Origin: Morinoia aosen
Lineage: Eukaryota; Arthropoda; Malacostraca; Amphipoda; Talitridae
DNA: 64,000 bases
Assembly: GCA_030386875.1 (NCBI GenBank)
Contig: CM059560.1
Location: forward strand, 20,640,683-20,704,682
Direction: 5' to 3'
The notes under the pieces were generated by a model. It saw only the letters and a list, made by a program, of their open reading frames with translations, was not told the DNA's origin and ran no database searches. Position 1 is the first letter of the stretch; each line of letters begins with the position of its first letter. Positions 31,630 through 44,420 of the stretch are shown here, in pieces. Both the position numbers and the translations under genes were made by a program.

Positions 31630-32835
31630 CTAGGAATTTCCACGGGTCCGAGTTATTTTCACGGATTCTTCTACTACCTAAAAATATCCATGGTTTGTTT
31701 TGAGTCCGCTTCTTCCACTTATCTGTCACGCTCATAAAGATAGCCACAATGACCGTATCTGTGATACGAGTTTCACCAGTGCGCAAATGCAATAATATTT
31801 TTTATCACGGGTACTGTTAAGATAGATATATTTGTTAGTCATTCATGTCTGGAAAGTTTGTAGAAGAAAGGTATTGAATCCCGTCATTTTTGGCGGGCCG
31901 TGCACCCTAGTATTCATATATATAGGTACGTATTGAAAATGAATATAAGAAAGATGCTAATAAACATAAAAAAAACAGTTTTGCTCTCGCTGTATCAAAA
32001 TGACAGTCAAGCTCTGTGTAATCGTTAGAAATATCCTGACGAAAAATAAGGAATAGGAAAGAAGACTTCGAAAAACGTAAAAATGAAATGGTTTTTAATT
32101 TCCTAAAATAAATTTTAAGAAAACTCAAGTTACCGTCGAAAAAAAAAACAAAAAAAACATTTCATATCCTCTCGGTATTCTCTGCAACATCATGCGGATA
32201 AGGGTACATGGGATAAAATGAATGGAGGAGATACACTGTAAGTCGGATATCGATAACTTATGATTAGCAAATTTCTACAAAATTTTGGCAGGAATGCGTA
32301 AACAAACAAATACTCAACATGAAAATTCACAGCTTGTTAATCTTACGGACAGAAAGATAATTTTAGCACGATTCATATGCTAAAATTTTGCTTTATTACA
32401 CTCATCCAACTGTATTTTTTATTTTTCTGATTCACAGAAACGCCCCCTGGTGGAGTGATAGATCTATTTTTGAATCATTTCGCCAGTGTAATAAAATTAA
32501 TTAACCGGATTGTTTTCACACAAAAAAATGATTTATAAACATTTATATCTATTTATGTAGACATGCAAATACCTATATACATCAACCTCAATTGTAAACG
32601 TTACATTAAACTTTGATAACGAGAAAAGAAGATGCTATCGTTTATTCGCTTGAAGCGGCGTTTTTCGAGCTAGCTCTTAGATTAAGTTCGAACTCCGCAT
32701 GAGTAGCATCTGCGCTTCACTCATGCGCTTAGATCATAAATAATTTTTACAGCTAAACTTATGTTTATTTTCCTCCATGTGTTTGATTGACATGATGCTC
32801 CAGGTTGCGCCACCCAGGCTGGACAATCCATGCCC
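31630..32835 (+). repeat. Old diverged copy of the unit's downstream region
   Basis: 32280-32480 aligns with 30970-31170 at low identity: GGACAGAAAGATAATTTT, a TTTATT block and ACAGAAACGCCCCCTGG followed by TGATAGA. The rest is AT-rich without recognised genes. It implies an earlier tandem duplication than the A/C event. Confidence 0.6.
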
Positions 32836-32994
32836 AGACGAACGTTCGATGTTGGTAGCACGAAAATCATAGGTAACCTAGTCCAACATCTGAAATCCGT
32901 GGAAAAAGATCCAGATGAACTGGCCCGTAAATTGGACTCCGTCCAAAAAGTGATTACGCTCTACAAGCGAAGAGATGATCCAGTATTCCTAGAG
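32836..32994 (+). pseudogene. ShKT gene fragment, copy D (fossil)
   Basis: 159 bp matching the part of exon 2 after the dibasic site, corresponding to 13347-13505. It lacks the ShKT domain, the signal peptide and the end of the gene, so it is a non-functional fossil left by the internally deleted unit D. Confidence 0.88.
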
Positions 32995-33028
32995 ACACCA
33001 TCGTAGATAGATACATAGACAAACATGT

Positions 33029-35517
33029 TGTCAAATGAAATTCGTATTCAGCTGGAAAATATTATTTTCGGTCGAGCTTTCGAAATTTTTAACAAATTTC
33101 GTTTTCAGGACAAGAGACTGAAGTTTTTGGAAGCAAAGTTATGGCCAAAGCAGGTATCCTGGATACAAGGGAAAGATATTACATATAAGATAAACGAAAG
33201 CGGACATCGGTGGAACATGCAGTAGTCACAGTAATTATTTCAAAAGTGGTTTATAAACATCCGGAATTTAGAGATATCTATTGTAGGAATTTGAATTAGT
33301 TGTGGAATAGAAAGCTTCTAAGTATCTTCTTTGTTTCTTGTTGGAATTTTGAGATATAATTTAATAATTTTGAAAATCTATTTAGTGACCCGTATCCCGA
33401 ACATGTTAGTAAACTAAAGAATTAATTTGTTATTTTTCCACATTTTGGCAATGTTCATTGACACGGATTTTTAAATTCCTGCAAGTTTCACCGATATACA
33501 CTTTTTAACAATTTTTACAACCTAATTTGTACACTACTCGTACATCGCAACAGTCTCCAGGTGCTTGTTTGTCTTTAATTTTTGATAAATTTCTTCCTAT
33601 CAGGTTAATTGACTTCTTTGCTATTTGTACATTGAATGGCCGGAGTATCCTGTTGACACGTTCAGATGTGCCTTTTACATAAGGGGCACTAAAATAGCTA
33701 ATTTTTGGGTTCTAATTTTGGCTAATATTTTATCGCGGATTTTTTAGTTTTCTGATTGATTATTTAATCATTTTTTCTTGGTATCCGTTTTTTTGTAGCT
33801 ACTCTTTAATAAATTTTAGTTCATTTTCGACTTAATCATTACTACACAATTGCAAGGCTCTACTAACTAGGGAATCAACAACGCTACGTTTTTAGTTATT
33901 AGGATGGTTTGAAGAGAAATCGAGGTATCGTCCGGTATGGGTTGGTTTTCTGTAAATTACAAAGCTGAGGGAGTTGTCTTCCATTCTTGTAATTTTTAAG
34001 TCCAAAAAGGCGATGGAATTATTTTGTTCCTTTTCGATCGTGAATTGAATATTAGCGTTAATTTAGTTTAGCTAGTTGTTTAAATCATCGACGGTGTTTT
34101 TGGGAACTATTGCAAACACATCGTCAACGTATCTTTTCCAGAACATAATTTAGCTACTGGAGTGCTCAAAGATCTCTTTTTCAATGTTTTACATTGTAGC
34201 CTCGGCAATTGCTACGGACACGCTACTTCCCATTGGTGTGCCTTTAATTTGTTTATAAATTTTTCCATTTTGCTAGAAGACTGTCGACGATAAACATATA
34301 ACATAAGCAATTGCCGAGGCTACAATGTAAAACATTGAAAAAGAGATCTTTGAGCACTCCAGTAGCTAAATTATGTTCTGGAAAAGATACGTTGACGATG
34401 TGTTTGCAATAGTTCCCAAAAACACCGTCGATGATTTAAACAACTAGCTAAACTAAATTAACGCTAATATTCAATTCACGATCGAAAAGGAACAAAATAA
34501 TTCCATCGCCTTTTTGGACTTAAAAATTACAAGAATGGAAGACAACTCCCTCAGCTTTGTAATTTACAGAAAACCAACCCATACCGGACGATACCTCGAT
34601 TTCTCTTCAAACCATCCTAATAACTAAAAACGTAGCGTTGTTGATTCCCTAGTTAGTAGAGCCTTGCAATTGTGTAGTAATGATTAAGTCGAAAATGAAC
34701 TAAAATTTATTAAAGAGTAGCTACAAAAAAACGGATACCAAGAAAAAATGATTAAATAATCAATCAGAAAACTAAAAAATCCGCGATAAAATATTAGCCA
34801 AAATTAGAACCCAAAAATTAGCTATTTTAGTGCCCCTTATGTAAAAGGCACATCTGAACGTGTCAACAGGATACTCCGGCCATTCAATGTACAAATAGCA
34901 AAGAAGTCAATTAACCTGATAGGAAGAAATTTATCAAAAATTAAAGACAAACAAGCACCTGGAGACTGTTGCGATGTAGTGTACAAATTAGGTTGTAAAA
35001 ATTGTTAAAAAGTGTATATCGGTGAAACTTGCAGGAATATAAAAATCCGTGTCAATGAACATTGCCAAAATGTGGAAAAATAGCAAATTAATTCTTTAGT
35101 TTACTAACATGTTCGGGATACGGGTCACTAAATAGATTTTCAAAATTATTAAATTATATCTCAAAATTCCAACAAGAAACAAAGAAGATACTTAGAAGCT
35201 TTCTATTCCACAACTAATTCAAATTCCTACAATAGATATCTCTAAATTCCGGATGTTTATAAACCACTTTTGAAATAATTACTGTGACTACTGCATGTTC
35301 CACCGATGTCCGCTTTCGTTTATCTTATATGTAATATCTTTCCCTTGTATCCAGGATACCTGCTTTGGCCATAACTTTGCTTCCAAAAACTTCAGTCTCT
35401 TGTCCTGAAAACGAAATTTGTTAAAAATTTCGAAAGCTCGACCGAAAATAATATTTTCCAGCTGAATACGAATTTCATTTGACAACAATGGAACCTGGAT
35501 GTCCGCTATTTCAACTA
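33029..35517. mobile_element. Second Penelope-like element, head-to-head palindrome, degenerate
   Basis: Two inverted, 5'-truncated copies with arms of about 1.2 kb meet around a unique spacer of about 92 bp (34214-34305). Flanks ATAGACAAACATGT at 33015-33028 and 35518-35531 form a 14-bp target duplication. Each arm carries decayed RT and GIY-YIG motifs: KQIKGTPMGSS in the spacer, YVDDVFAIVP, NNSIAFLDLKITR, YRKPTHTGRYLDF, then YIGETCRN and HVRDTGH. Motif wording differs from the first PLE, so it is another lineage. Many stops are present; both arms are inactive. The two arms nevertheless look almost identical to each other. Confidence 0.88.
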
Positions 35518-35670
35518 ATAGACAAACATGTATGCGTGCGCAGACATGCACATACATGCACACTCACACATCTAATCTAATAATACCCGTTGTGTGTTGA
35601 TTTATATATCTGTTTGGTGTCCGCTTCTTGAGAAACAAAGGATGTCTGAGCTTGCGGTATCATGGATACC

Positions 35671-38198
35671 TCATTGAGTATTAGGTTGACTCCACTAACC
35701 CATGTTGTGCTTAGCCATGGGCGCCCTCATGCCCTTAATCATATACATATCGAAAAACATTAACCATTTAACTTGCGAATATCTAAGTTGAGTTCTCTTT
35801 CTGCCGGCAGAAGTGAGCAAAATTCCATAACACAAGGGTCTTAGGCGCATTGACTACCAGAAGCCTGGATTCCCATAACATAGAAGAAAGAAGCTAAAAC
35901 TTGTCTTTGAATCAACCGGTACCTGTACCGGTTGTAGAGTAAATACCTTAGTTAACGGAAATTATACTAGTATATCTGATGGTGTTTTTTTTTCATCCTT
36001 GAGGAACTATCATGACATCTTTGGAACTACCTAAATTGATTCATCGATGTTATAACCAGTAATTAACTGAGTCAACTCAAGTATGTTTAGTAAACACTGT
36101 GTTAGGTTAATAAACTGAACCGAGCTGAGAACCGAATAGTTGAACATTACTGAGGTTTTAATGGGCGTTTCACATTAATATGTTTACTTTTAACCTTTTC
36201 CTTTGCGCTTACACTTTATTTCTGTGAACATTGCACTTTCCTGGAGAAGGAAGAACGATTGGTTTATCATGAGACAACATGACCGTGTCATATGAATCCT
36301 GATATTTCAAGTCTGGAGCCTTTGAAGAAAAAATTAATTCATTTTACTACTCAGTGTGTGTAGCTTTAAATATTTCAAACATTAAATTTCGAGGCAGGTT
36401 CGGACGCAAGAGGAAATGTTTATTTTTTTTAACAGATCAAGTCCTGTATTGAATTGCCGGGGACCAGTTTCATTTAAACACGAGGAATGCATTTTCAATG
36501 CTTAAAATAAAAAAAATAAAAAAGAAACGGGTGGCGTAAACTAAAATTAGATTAGATTCATCATTTCAATTTTCGTAACGAAATGAACGCATGGTAGTAT
36601 GCTTCTTTTGTTTTAGATAAGCTAGAAAAATATCTAATCACGATCAACACAGGGTTTGGTTTGTGTTTTAGTCAGGAAAAAACCATCTTACGAGAGTATT
36701 TAGGATCTAAAACGACATGAATTTAGCTACTATGCATATAACTCAAATATAACTACTCATGCTATGTCGGTCATCATAGAAACATTCAGCGAAGCTTAAG
36801 TTCAAGGCGTTTCCCTACCCTGCGCATAGAAACGCACAATTGACAAAGTTTCTGACAAGATAATAGTTGAAGAAAAAGTGAGTGATACAGAAAGAACTGT
36901 GAATAAAAAAAATTGTCCGTATCAAAACATTAAACCTTTTACCTTCAGCTCGCGACCGCGCATTTTCTCCTTGAGAGAGTCAATTCTCATCCAACAATAT
37001 TATTGAATCCCTCTGACAAAGCGAACAGAAGAACGTGTTAGCAAATAAGACGAAATGGTGAAATTATAGAATTACAGACATTGTAACAGGAAGTCGGTTG
37101 CACGGAACGTAGGTCTTGCTTACGAGAGACCGAATAACAAAAAATGAAAGGCTCTCCTAACTGCAAGTTAAACCTCCACAATAGACTCTTGTTAAGAGGG
37201 ATTGTTGATTCTAAAGTGGACGCCTAGGATTCTCAGTTTTACTTGTTAAAAAGTTTCCATTTTGAGGCTTCACTATTTCAGTAACCTAAAGGTAAAGTTT
37301 ATACGAATTATTAACTAGGAACAAGCTCAAGTGTGGGGCTTAGCAAGTTTCCTGCGATGGGTTAAACTGAAGTTCAATATCCGATTAAAATTTAAAATCA
37401 ATTTTAGTCAGCAATCTTGAGAACAACAAACATTAACTAGATCATGCTTTTATTTAGCTTCCAACATGTATTGATAAAAATTAAGTTAGTGACTGGAGGT
37501 CGGTCAGCAGCATCATGAAAATCACCTCAGTGACCACCGGTGGGTCCCGTCGCCGGAAACGTGTTAAAGGCTTTGATAGAAATGCCTAGGCTGTGCTATC
37601 GGCGCTGTTAGATGTCTACACTGACTGATACCCTTTCTCTACTAGCGAGTCGAATAGACTTTTTTTTACATCGATTTAATTTCGAGCTGCTCACAAAAGT
37701 AGAAAAGATAACGGAATAGCTCGTGAGAATGGCCGTCAAAATTTCGGTGCTTTGCTTTATGCGCGAGTCCTGTGTTATCGAAGGGCAAATCTTTTAGAAA
37801 TGAGTTCATAGTCAGTGGACTAGGTGTGGAAAAGTTTACATAGTTTCCAAGGCGGTTTCGGTAAGCAGGAAAGTAGAGAACCAGATACAGAGATTATTGA
37901 ATTAAAAGTGCCCCAGATTTAACCGAGCCAGGTAAAAGAGCGAGTCAGTCGATATATTCGAATAATTAATTTATTAATAGTTAAGGATATTCCAAAATTA
38001 CGAAGTCATTATCGACAAAATTAACTCAAATCTATTTCCACACAATTTTAGATGCCAAACTTCTATCCCAAATAGATTGATTCGCCAACAATAGAAGAAG
38101 AAAGAATAATTGAACGCAATTGAATTCTGAGATGAACGCACACACTCATAGTCACCCCTTTCCAATGCGTCAGACTGTTCTAATAATTATATCAAGCG
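35671..38198. other. No gene recognised
   Basis: About 2.5 kb of AT-rich DNA between unit D and arm B. A segment at 37091-37190 weakly resembles 42399-42500 in arm B. I see no coding exon, transposon terminus or RNA gene. Confidence 0.4.
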
Positions 38199-38614
38199 AA
38201 ACAATGGGATCAAATGTGATAAATTTCCTCCTTAACCAAATATTCCTTAAATAAGCTCAAAGGTTCTTGTACAGCACTTAAGTGGGCTTGTTAGAAGCTT
38301 TTTTCTCAATCATTTGTTTCACATAGGTATTACAATACCCGTCTATATCAACTAACGATTTTTGTGTCAAGACATTTTAAAAACCAATGATGGTTTTTGT
38401 ATCATCATTATTTGTATCATAATCGTATAGTAAAGACCTTGATTCACTGTTAAACCTTCATGCGCGTCCTTACAGGTTCCTCAAAACAAGAAGAAAGACA
38501 ACATAGCATGTATTAAAGTTACAGGTTGGTTATTGGATCCACGAACAGTAAACTGAAACTTCTACAAACTCTCCACTTCATTTTTAATTTCCATTTCTGA
38601 AGCATACATTCATA

Positions 38615-39459
38615 TCAGCCATGGTAAGTTAGAAGAGCGTCCATGAGTTCCTCAGGCGTGGCGGAATCCAAGCGTTTATTCAAGTCGCTTCCAACAAAAT
38701 AATTCAAAACCGCTTCTAGAAATACTGGATCATCTCTTCGCTTGTAGAGCGTAATCACTTTTTGGACGGAGTCCAATTTACGGGCCAGTTCATCTGGATC
38801 TTTTTCCACGGATTTCAGATGTTGGACTAGGTTACCTATGATTTTCGTGGTACCAACATCGAACGTTCGTCTACTTAATACCTTCTCCTCTCTTTCTCTA
38901 GATTCTTAAAGAAGCTTATTTAACTCTTGAACATTCGAATTCAAATTTTCATTTTCGGCAGCGCCTGAATTCTCGGTTGGAAAATATGTGGGGTCTTCTG
39001 AATTAGGCGAAACTGTGTAATCGACGTTATCGAACGGTAAATTCTCAACCGAAATGTTCTCAGCCTCACTTGGGTGAGGCAGAGGTTTGTAATCCATGAT
39101 ATCGTACGGTAAATTTTCTCCCGGAGTGATTTCAGATTCACTTTGAAGCGACGAAGGAGTTTTTAGTTCAGGTTCAAAATCCAAGGCCCTGCCAGGCGCT
39201 CTTATCGTCGCTTCCGGACGGCTCGTAGATGACCCATACTCGTCGTACTGAAGAAAAGGGTCACCACCGTCAGCACCTTCTTGCATGTCGTAGTAAAAGT
39301 CGATGTCGACTCGATGGTGAGGAGAGTAACTATTTATGGCATCCGATTCACCAGGGATCTCAGTACAGGATCCACAAGTTTTGGCACACAAACTTCCCAT
39401 GAAATCGCAGTCTTCTAGGTAGAATTCACATCCGTCTATTTCATCTTGGCACTTTTGTC
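38615..39459 (-). pseudogene. ShKT-domain exon 2, copy B (fossil)
   Basis: Inverted duplicate of gene A exon 2 with the same acceptor position. The ShKT domain, acidic middle and C-terminal helical segment are recognisable and roughly 90% similar to copy A. The reading frame looks broken, by about one or two breaks. All six cysteines of the domain remain. Treated as a fossil of the older inverted duplication. Confidence 0.8.
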
Positions 39460-40345
39460 CTGTATGCAGGAAACAATTGAGATAACAACCATGCATTTTT
39501 AAGACTAATTAAAATTTAATCCAAAATACAATCTGCGCACTTAGAAACTCAATTCCCTATATAGTGTGTACCCTTTAAAACTCAACCCATAGTACAATAT
39601 GTCCACTTATTGCTTGCTTAGTCTGTCTATCCCTACTCACACTACTTGAATAGGATGCATAGACTCTACATAATGACAACCAATTTATGTTTTATTAACT
39701 TTAGTCTCCTTATTTAGATTGACATTTATTCTGATGTTATATAAACACGAAAACCGAAGAATATAAACATGAAAAAACATAACTTCACTCTCATTTACAA
39801 ACACATTATTGGAACGAGTTATGCCCTAAGTTTTAAAAATATCTTTTGACACCTGAGGTACACTATATAGCTGAATTATTTACCCATCCTTTATTTTCAT
39901 TCTAGAATTTGTGTTAGCCAACACATCACGACCGGAGAAGCCTAATGAAAGCAGAAGTAAGGTATATTTTTCAGAGACGTAAAACTAAGCTCTCAAATGA
40001 GACCATAAGAAAGTGATGTTGGCCTTCAATGCAGAGTGTGCACTAAATGAGCTATAGCTACATGCGCAGAGCAATGGCAATAGGTAATTACAAAGGCCAG
40101 AAATTAGTACAGGCTTCAATAAACTTGAATATTCATCCAGCAAACAGCAGGGCAGACGATTTCAAACTTTAAGAAGGTAACGTAGACTATAGGAAGGATA
40201 CGCCACTCCAAGGGAGAAATAAATGAATTTGCAAGAATTCTATATACCAAACACTTCATGCTTCTTCAGGTAGAAAATTTATTTTTCATAAGGTGTAGCT
40301 CGTAATTGCAGCCGTTCTTCAAAATAGAACAGTTTCCATCCTTAC

Positions 40346-40418
40346 CTTCAGCAATGGAGAAAAGAAGAACAATGAAAGCGAAATTTGCCGTCGCACGCCG
40401 CGCTGTAGCCCTCACCAT
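40346..40418 (-). CDS. ShKT-domain gene copy B, exon 1 (signal peptide)
   Basis: 73 nt with ATG and a donor equivalent to gene A exon 1, encoding MVRATARRATANFAFIVLLF. The hydrophobic core is unchanged. It shows that arm B copied the whole gene including its 5' end, unlike unit C. Because its exon 2 looks broken, this exon is probably a remnant, although transcription cannot be excluded. Confidence 0.65.
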
Positions 40419-41944
40419 TGTGGCAATTGACCGACAGCAACTTATTCAGTCAATGAACAAATGCTTTGGCTCTTCTGTTGAAGCACATATAAACCTTTTC
40501 AATTTGTTAGCTTTGCTTTATTGACTCTTAACGTTCCTCCACTCAAAGGTTAGCTGGAGATAAAAGAAAACGTTCATTAAAACGAATTCTGTGGTAATAT
40601 ATCACGAGCTGTGGATCGTCAACGTTCCCCGCGTGTTCGTTTATATGACATTGATGAGGAATTTTTAATGGATGTCACAGTTATGAGAAGAGTGCTCTGT
40701 AAAATGCAACTTTCTGGTTCGTAAATATCAAATTGCTCGGACACGTATCCAAAAATGTTTTACGTAACACAATTTCCAATTTAAAAAGGTCCTTGAAAAA
40801 AAAATTGAACTAATGCTGTGCAATTCAAGAAAATTATATACATTATTAAATTCTTTCAACACTACAGTATATATATTATTATTTAAGTATTTCAATACCT
40901 AAACTACTTCGAAACTAAGAGATATTTTGTATGGACAGTCAAAAAGTGGGACGCTGTGCACAGATGTGTTCCAACACAGGATACCCTGCGCATAGGAACA
41001 GCACATTCGGAAGGAAGAAAAAGGTAAAAAAGAGATAGCAAAGAAGTCACAAAAACAAAAAATGCAAGTGGCCACGAAACAGAAGTCCCGGAAACCAATC
41101 TCTAGCTGAAGTAACCAACAGTAGCCCCCTGGAGGCGGAGTGCCTACACCACAGGATAGACTAACCTAACTTACACCAATTGCCCATCGTCAACTGATGG
41201 TTGTTTCAGAATCACAGGTAATTATTCAAGTATTTATAACTTAAGCTTCACTTCGCCATAATTACAAAGAAATAAAGCGAAGATGCACTCCCAGAGACGC
41301 AACTGAGTCAAAACAGTTCAAAGTTCCGGCATAGCTTGCTACTGCGGATACATTGGTTGAGTATAAGCATTTTTTATGTTCATATCAAAATGAAGTGGAA
41401 AGATGAATGACACAAAAATGTGGTTATTGGAGCAAGAGGTCGGTTAGAAATATAGATCTGCGTGGTACACTTCGACAGAAATATAGAAGATGTGAAAAGA
41501 TTTTACAGTATCAAATTTGCCTAATTTCATTCGTCGAAATTAAAATAAACGTGCCTCAATTACATTCATTTACATTCAATGTGAGCTGATCTCGCTCACG
41601 TGCATGAAAACTTAAACGCCTTTTTTAATGCCTCTAAAATTAACCAAAGTGTAATCCTCACCCAAGCATGTCTAATGAATTTACTAACAGTGGCTCACTA
41701 AAATATAATAAAAATTAACTAAATAAATTTTACGCAAACCTATTTAAACTTAATCTAACTTAACCTCATTTATGTTAACACACACTTACATTAATCATCT
41801 CACGGAAAACGTCGTTTGAATTTAGATTTACTTTTAAATTAATGTAAATGTATCTCATTTAAATGTTTCTATCGAGGAACTGAAAGCATCCGATTCAAAT
41901 ATGTGAAAATTTAAGCTAAACGTATTAAGCTTATTTAAACCTAC

Positions 41945-42460
41945 AGGAGGGCGATGCATTTATGAAGTAAAACATTCGCTCTATAATTTCAGGAATTCGA
42001 AAAATAAGTTCAGAAAAGTTGTCATCCATTTAGCTTCAATTGACAGGTCTGTGACACTGGAGGTGAAGGTTCAGCTAAGAACCAAAATAAAATGTCTGTC
42101 CTTTACTTAGTCCGCTTGCTAGAGCACTTTATAGGCATGTACTGCTCCATTCACGTTATTGTTTATCTTCATTTACATGTACTAATTTAGGTAGCTCTGA
42201 ATCCAAGTTCAGCTCACTTAAGATGATTTTCACACAAGATCTCGGTGATATATAAATGCAAGAAATGCGTATAGAAAACTCATGCCTTGATGACGTAGTT
42301 CTCAACGCTGGCAAAAGAAAGCATGTGCCTCAGGATAAGTAGCCAAATAGTAAATTGATAATAAAAATAAAAGTAGCTTGCGCATAAAGTCGGTTGTACA
42401 GTGCGTTAGCTTCATTAACTAGAAAGAAAGTGAAGCATAGAATAGCAAAATAAAACTTGC
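41945..42460. other. Segment present in arm B, absent from arm A
   Basis: The arms align up to CTTATTTAAACCTAC and resume near CACTTCCTGTAC; the intervening ~515 bp is missing from arm A (near 8605). No terminal repeats or target duplication are evident. Weak similarity of 42399-42500 to 37091-37190 favours loss from arm A over insertion in B. Confidence 0.5.
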
Positions 42461-42709
42461 CTCACTTCCTGTACAAATCTAACCCCAAAACAGACTCCTG
42501 CAGCACGTATTGCTAATTTTATACTGGTAGCTATGGGGTTACCACTGACGCGTAGGGTCATGAAGGTACATTGACAAGAGCAAAAACTATCAGTATACCC
42601 TCTTGAGGGCTGCTCAATAACTCAGGAACCCTGCAGATTCCCACAAAGCACCGAATTTCTAAGATAGGCTAAAGAAAATTCCCTCTTAGCGCACCCTCTA
42701 TGGTAGGGG

Positions 42710-42895
42710 TTCCCAACTTTTTCTTCACTCCGCACCCCTAAAGAAATTTAATTCAAACCTCGCATTATCTGAAATAAAAATGCCAACATATAGCCAATAT
42801 CCTATTATTCACCAGGGCTCTTCTCGCACCCCGTGAAATATCGTCCCGCACACCCACTGGGTGCCATTAGAGCACCCCAACAGGTTGGGGACCCT
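42710..42895. mobile_element. Short MITE-like element, arm B copy
   Basis: Ends GTAGGGGTTCCCAAC and GTTGGGGACCCTC form a degenerate inverted repeat. Counterpart of 8190-8383. Non-coding. Confidence 0.45.
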
Positions 42896-43389
42896 CTCTA
42901 AGGGAATGGAGTAACGTTTCAATTTCATCAAGATATTCCTCTTACGTTTAAAATTAAATCAAAATATGCTAATTTTCACCCAGGATGATTTGCTACTCAT
43001 GCCCTCAGTTAGTTGGATGGGACAGAAAGCGAAGGTCTTAACGTGTATCACAGCCGTCAAGCAAGCAGGGCGGAAGATAGTTAAATTTGAAAGTGAAGTC
43101 CGTAGAGTTTATAAACCCCCCCATTCTTAACTTTACGAGAACAACTGACATGGTAACGGAGGTTCGATGCAACGGAAGGAAACAGTGTTATGCAATTCTT
43201 AATGCCCATATTTGCTATTATCAACTGAAGTATTTTGTACATTACTTTAAAGGATTTATTTGAAGCAATTTCTAATTTTTACTTTAACCAAGACCTTCAT
43301 TTTAAGAATTTCAAATACTATGTAAAAGTTATAATAATTGCAATATTTAGTGTTTCCTGAAACATAAAAAACAATAAATTAGGTAGATT

Positions 43390-43560
43390 TGATGTTAGTT
43401 TAAGCCTCCATTACCGCAACAAGGGCGTTCTAAAGAGAGGAAGGAAGAATTCACCAGTAAGTATGGAGTTAAAGGAACGCAGAATCAAAGCACAAAGTGT
43501 ATTGAAACAGTAAGTTGTGGAAGAAGTTCATGAAAGAAGATAAAAGTTGAAGAAGAAAGT
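43390..43560 (+). repeat. Dispersed repeat family R1, copy 2
   Basis: Contains TTACCGCAACAAGGGCGTTC, AGTATGGAGTTAAAGGAACG, AAAGCACAAAGTGT and GATAAAAGTTGAAGA in family order; truncated before the 3' blocks. Confidence 0.65.
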
Positions 43561-44420
43561 TGTAAGTCGGTGTTGAAAAACAAGATTGATTATAAATTAG
43601 TTTTAGCCTCACTTTACCACAACAAAGATGTTAAAGTGAGGGGTCGTATACAGATAAGCCCCACCACTAATGCAACATATAAGTTCACCCTCTTGTAATT
43701 TTCGATATAATGAACCTATTGACTTCAAATTACTCTCAAACGAAAGATTTGAAAGTTCTTTCGTTTGAGAGTAATGTAAGGAAATCACACACTGCAAGGT
43801 TTTCAAAAGTTTTTAATTTGGACACGTAAACGAAGACAAGAACGTAGAAGTTTTACAATGATTGAGGCAGGAAAGGAATCGAATTCCGTTAAGAAATTGG
43901 TTGATGAGGCCTCGCTTCCTCCTAGCTTGCGAGTGTTCGGAGAGAGAGTGGAGGTACCGTTTTCAAGTATTGAATGGTACCTCCAGAAGGGTAGGAACCT
44001 CGGACAAATTAGGAGTCAGATGGGCGCTCAACAAGAATTTAGCGGGACCGAATTGACGCCCTCATCTGCTGTCGGGTTGGAAGCAGACCGGACCCGGCGG
44101 TAGTTGCGGTATACTGCGCAAAAGAAAACGGTAATAAGCTTGCGAAATACACAAAACTAGCAAGTTTCTTTCAGTTATTTCAATAACAGTGGAATGTAGA
44201 GCACAAATCTAAGTTCAAAATAAGTGAAGTCCTGATAACCCTCACCTAAGGAATTACTTCCCGAGTGAAGCCATTGGAGCTTCTTTTAGAAAGAGGTTAG
44301 GTAAGAGATGGAAAAATAACGAAAAGACGATAGTGGAAGAATGCCATTCAGAGCAAGCATCAATAAGAGTTAACGTTTTTAAGGATGGCCCAACGGGCTC
44401 TTAATACACGAGCGTAGCTT

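Larger units (their letters stand above)
32836..35670 (+). repeat. Duplication unit D, internally deleted and split by a PLE
   Basis: Three collinear pieces of unit C joined in order: 32836-32994 (from the ShKT exon), about 13 bp around 32992-33004 (ACACCATCGTA, as at 30891-30901), and 33006-33028 continued at 35532-35670 (as at 31317-31478). The joins show 1-3 bp of shared sequence. The last piece is interrupted by a palindromic PLE with a 14-bp target duplication. Confidence 0.8.
38199..43040 (-). repeat. Inverted segmental duplication, arm B
   Basis: Reverse-complement counterpart of 8037-13975 and 20715-20776. It contains ShKT copy B, the MITE copy, and an uninterrupted site (41176-41183) where arm A carries a hAT. 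It has about 515 bp (41945-42460) absent from arm A. Homology ends near 38199, where unit C has its GAAA microsatellite. Confidence 0.88.

Noticed and set aside
33025-35563. Identical 66-codon ORFs at both ends of the PLE palindrome, as a duplicated small gene
   Set aside because: They are the two copies of the PLE 3' non-coding end, mirrored by the palindrome.
43858-44103. 81-codon plus-strand ORF before the minisatellite
   Set aside because: No domain, no splice or promoter context, and an overlapping open frame of similar quality; cannot be supported as a gene.
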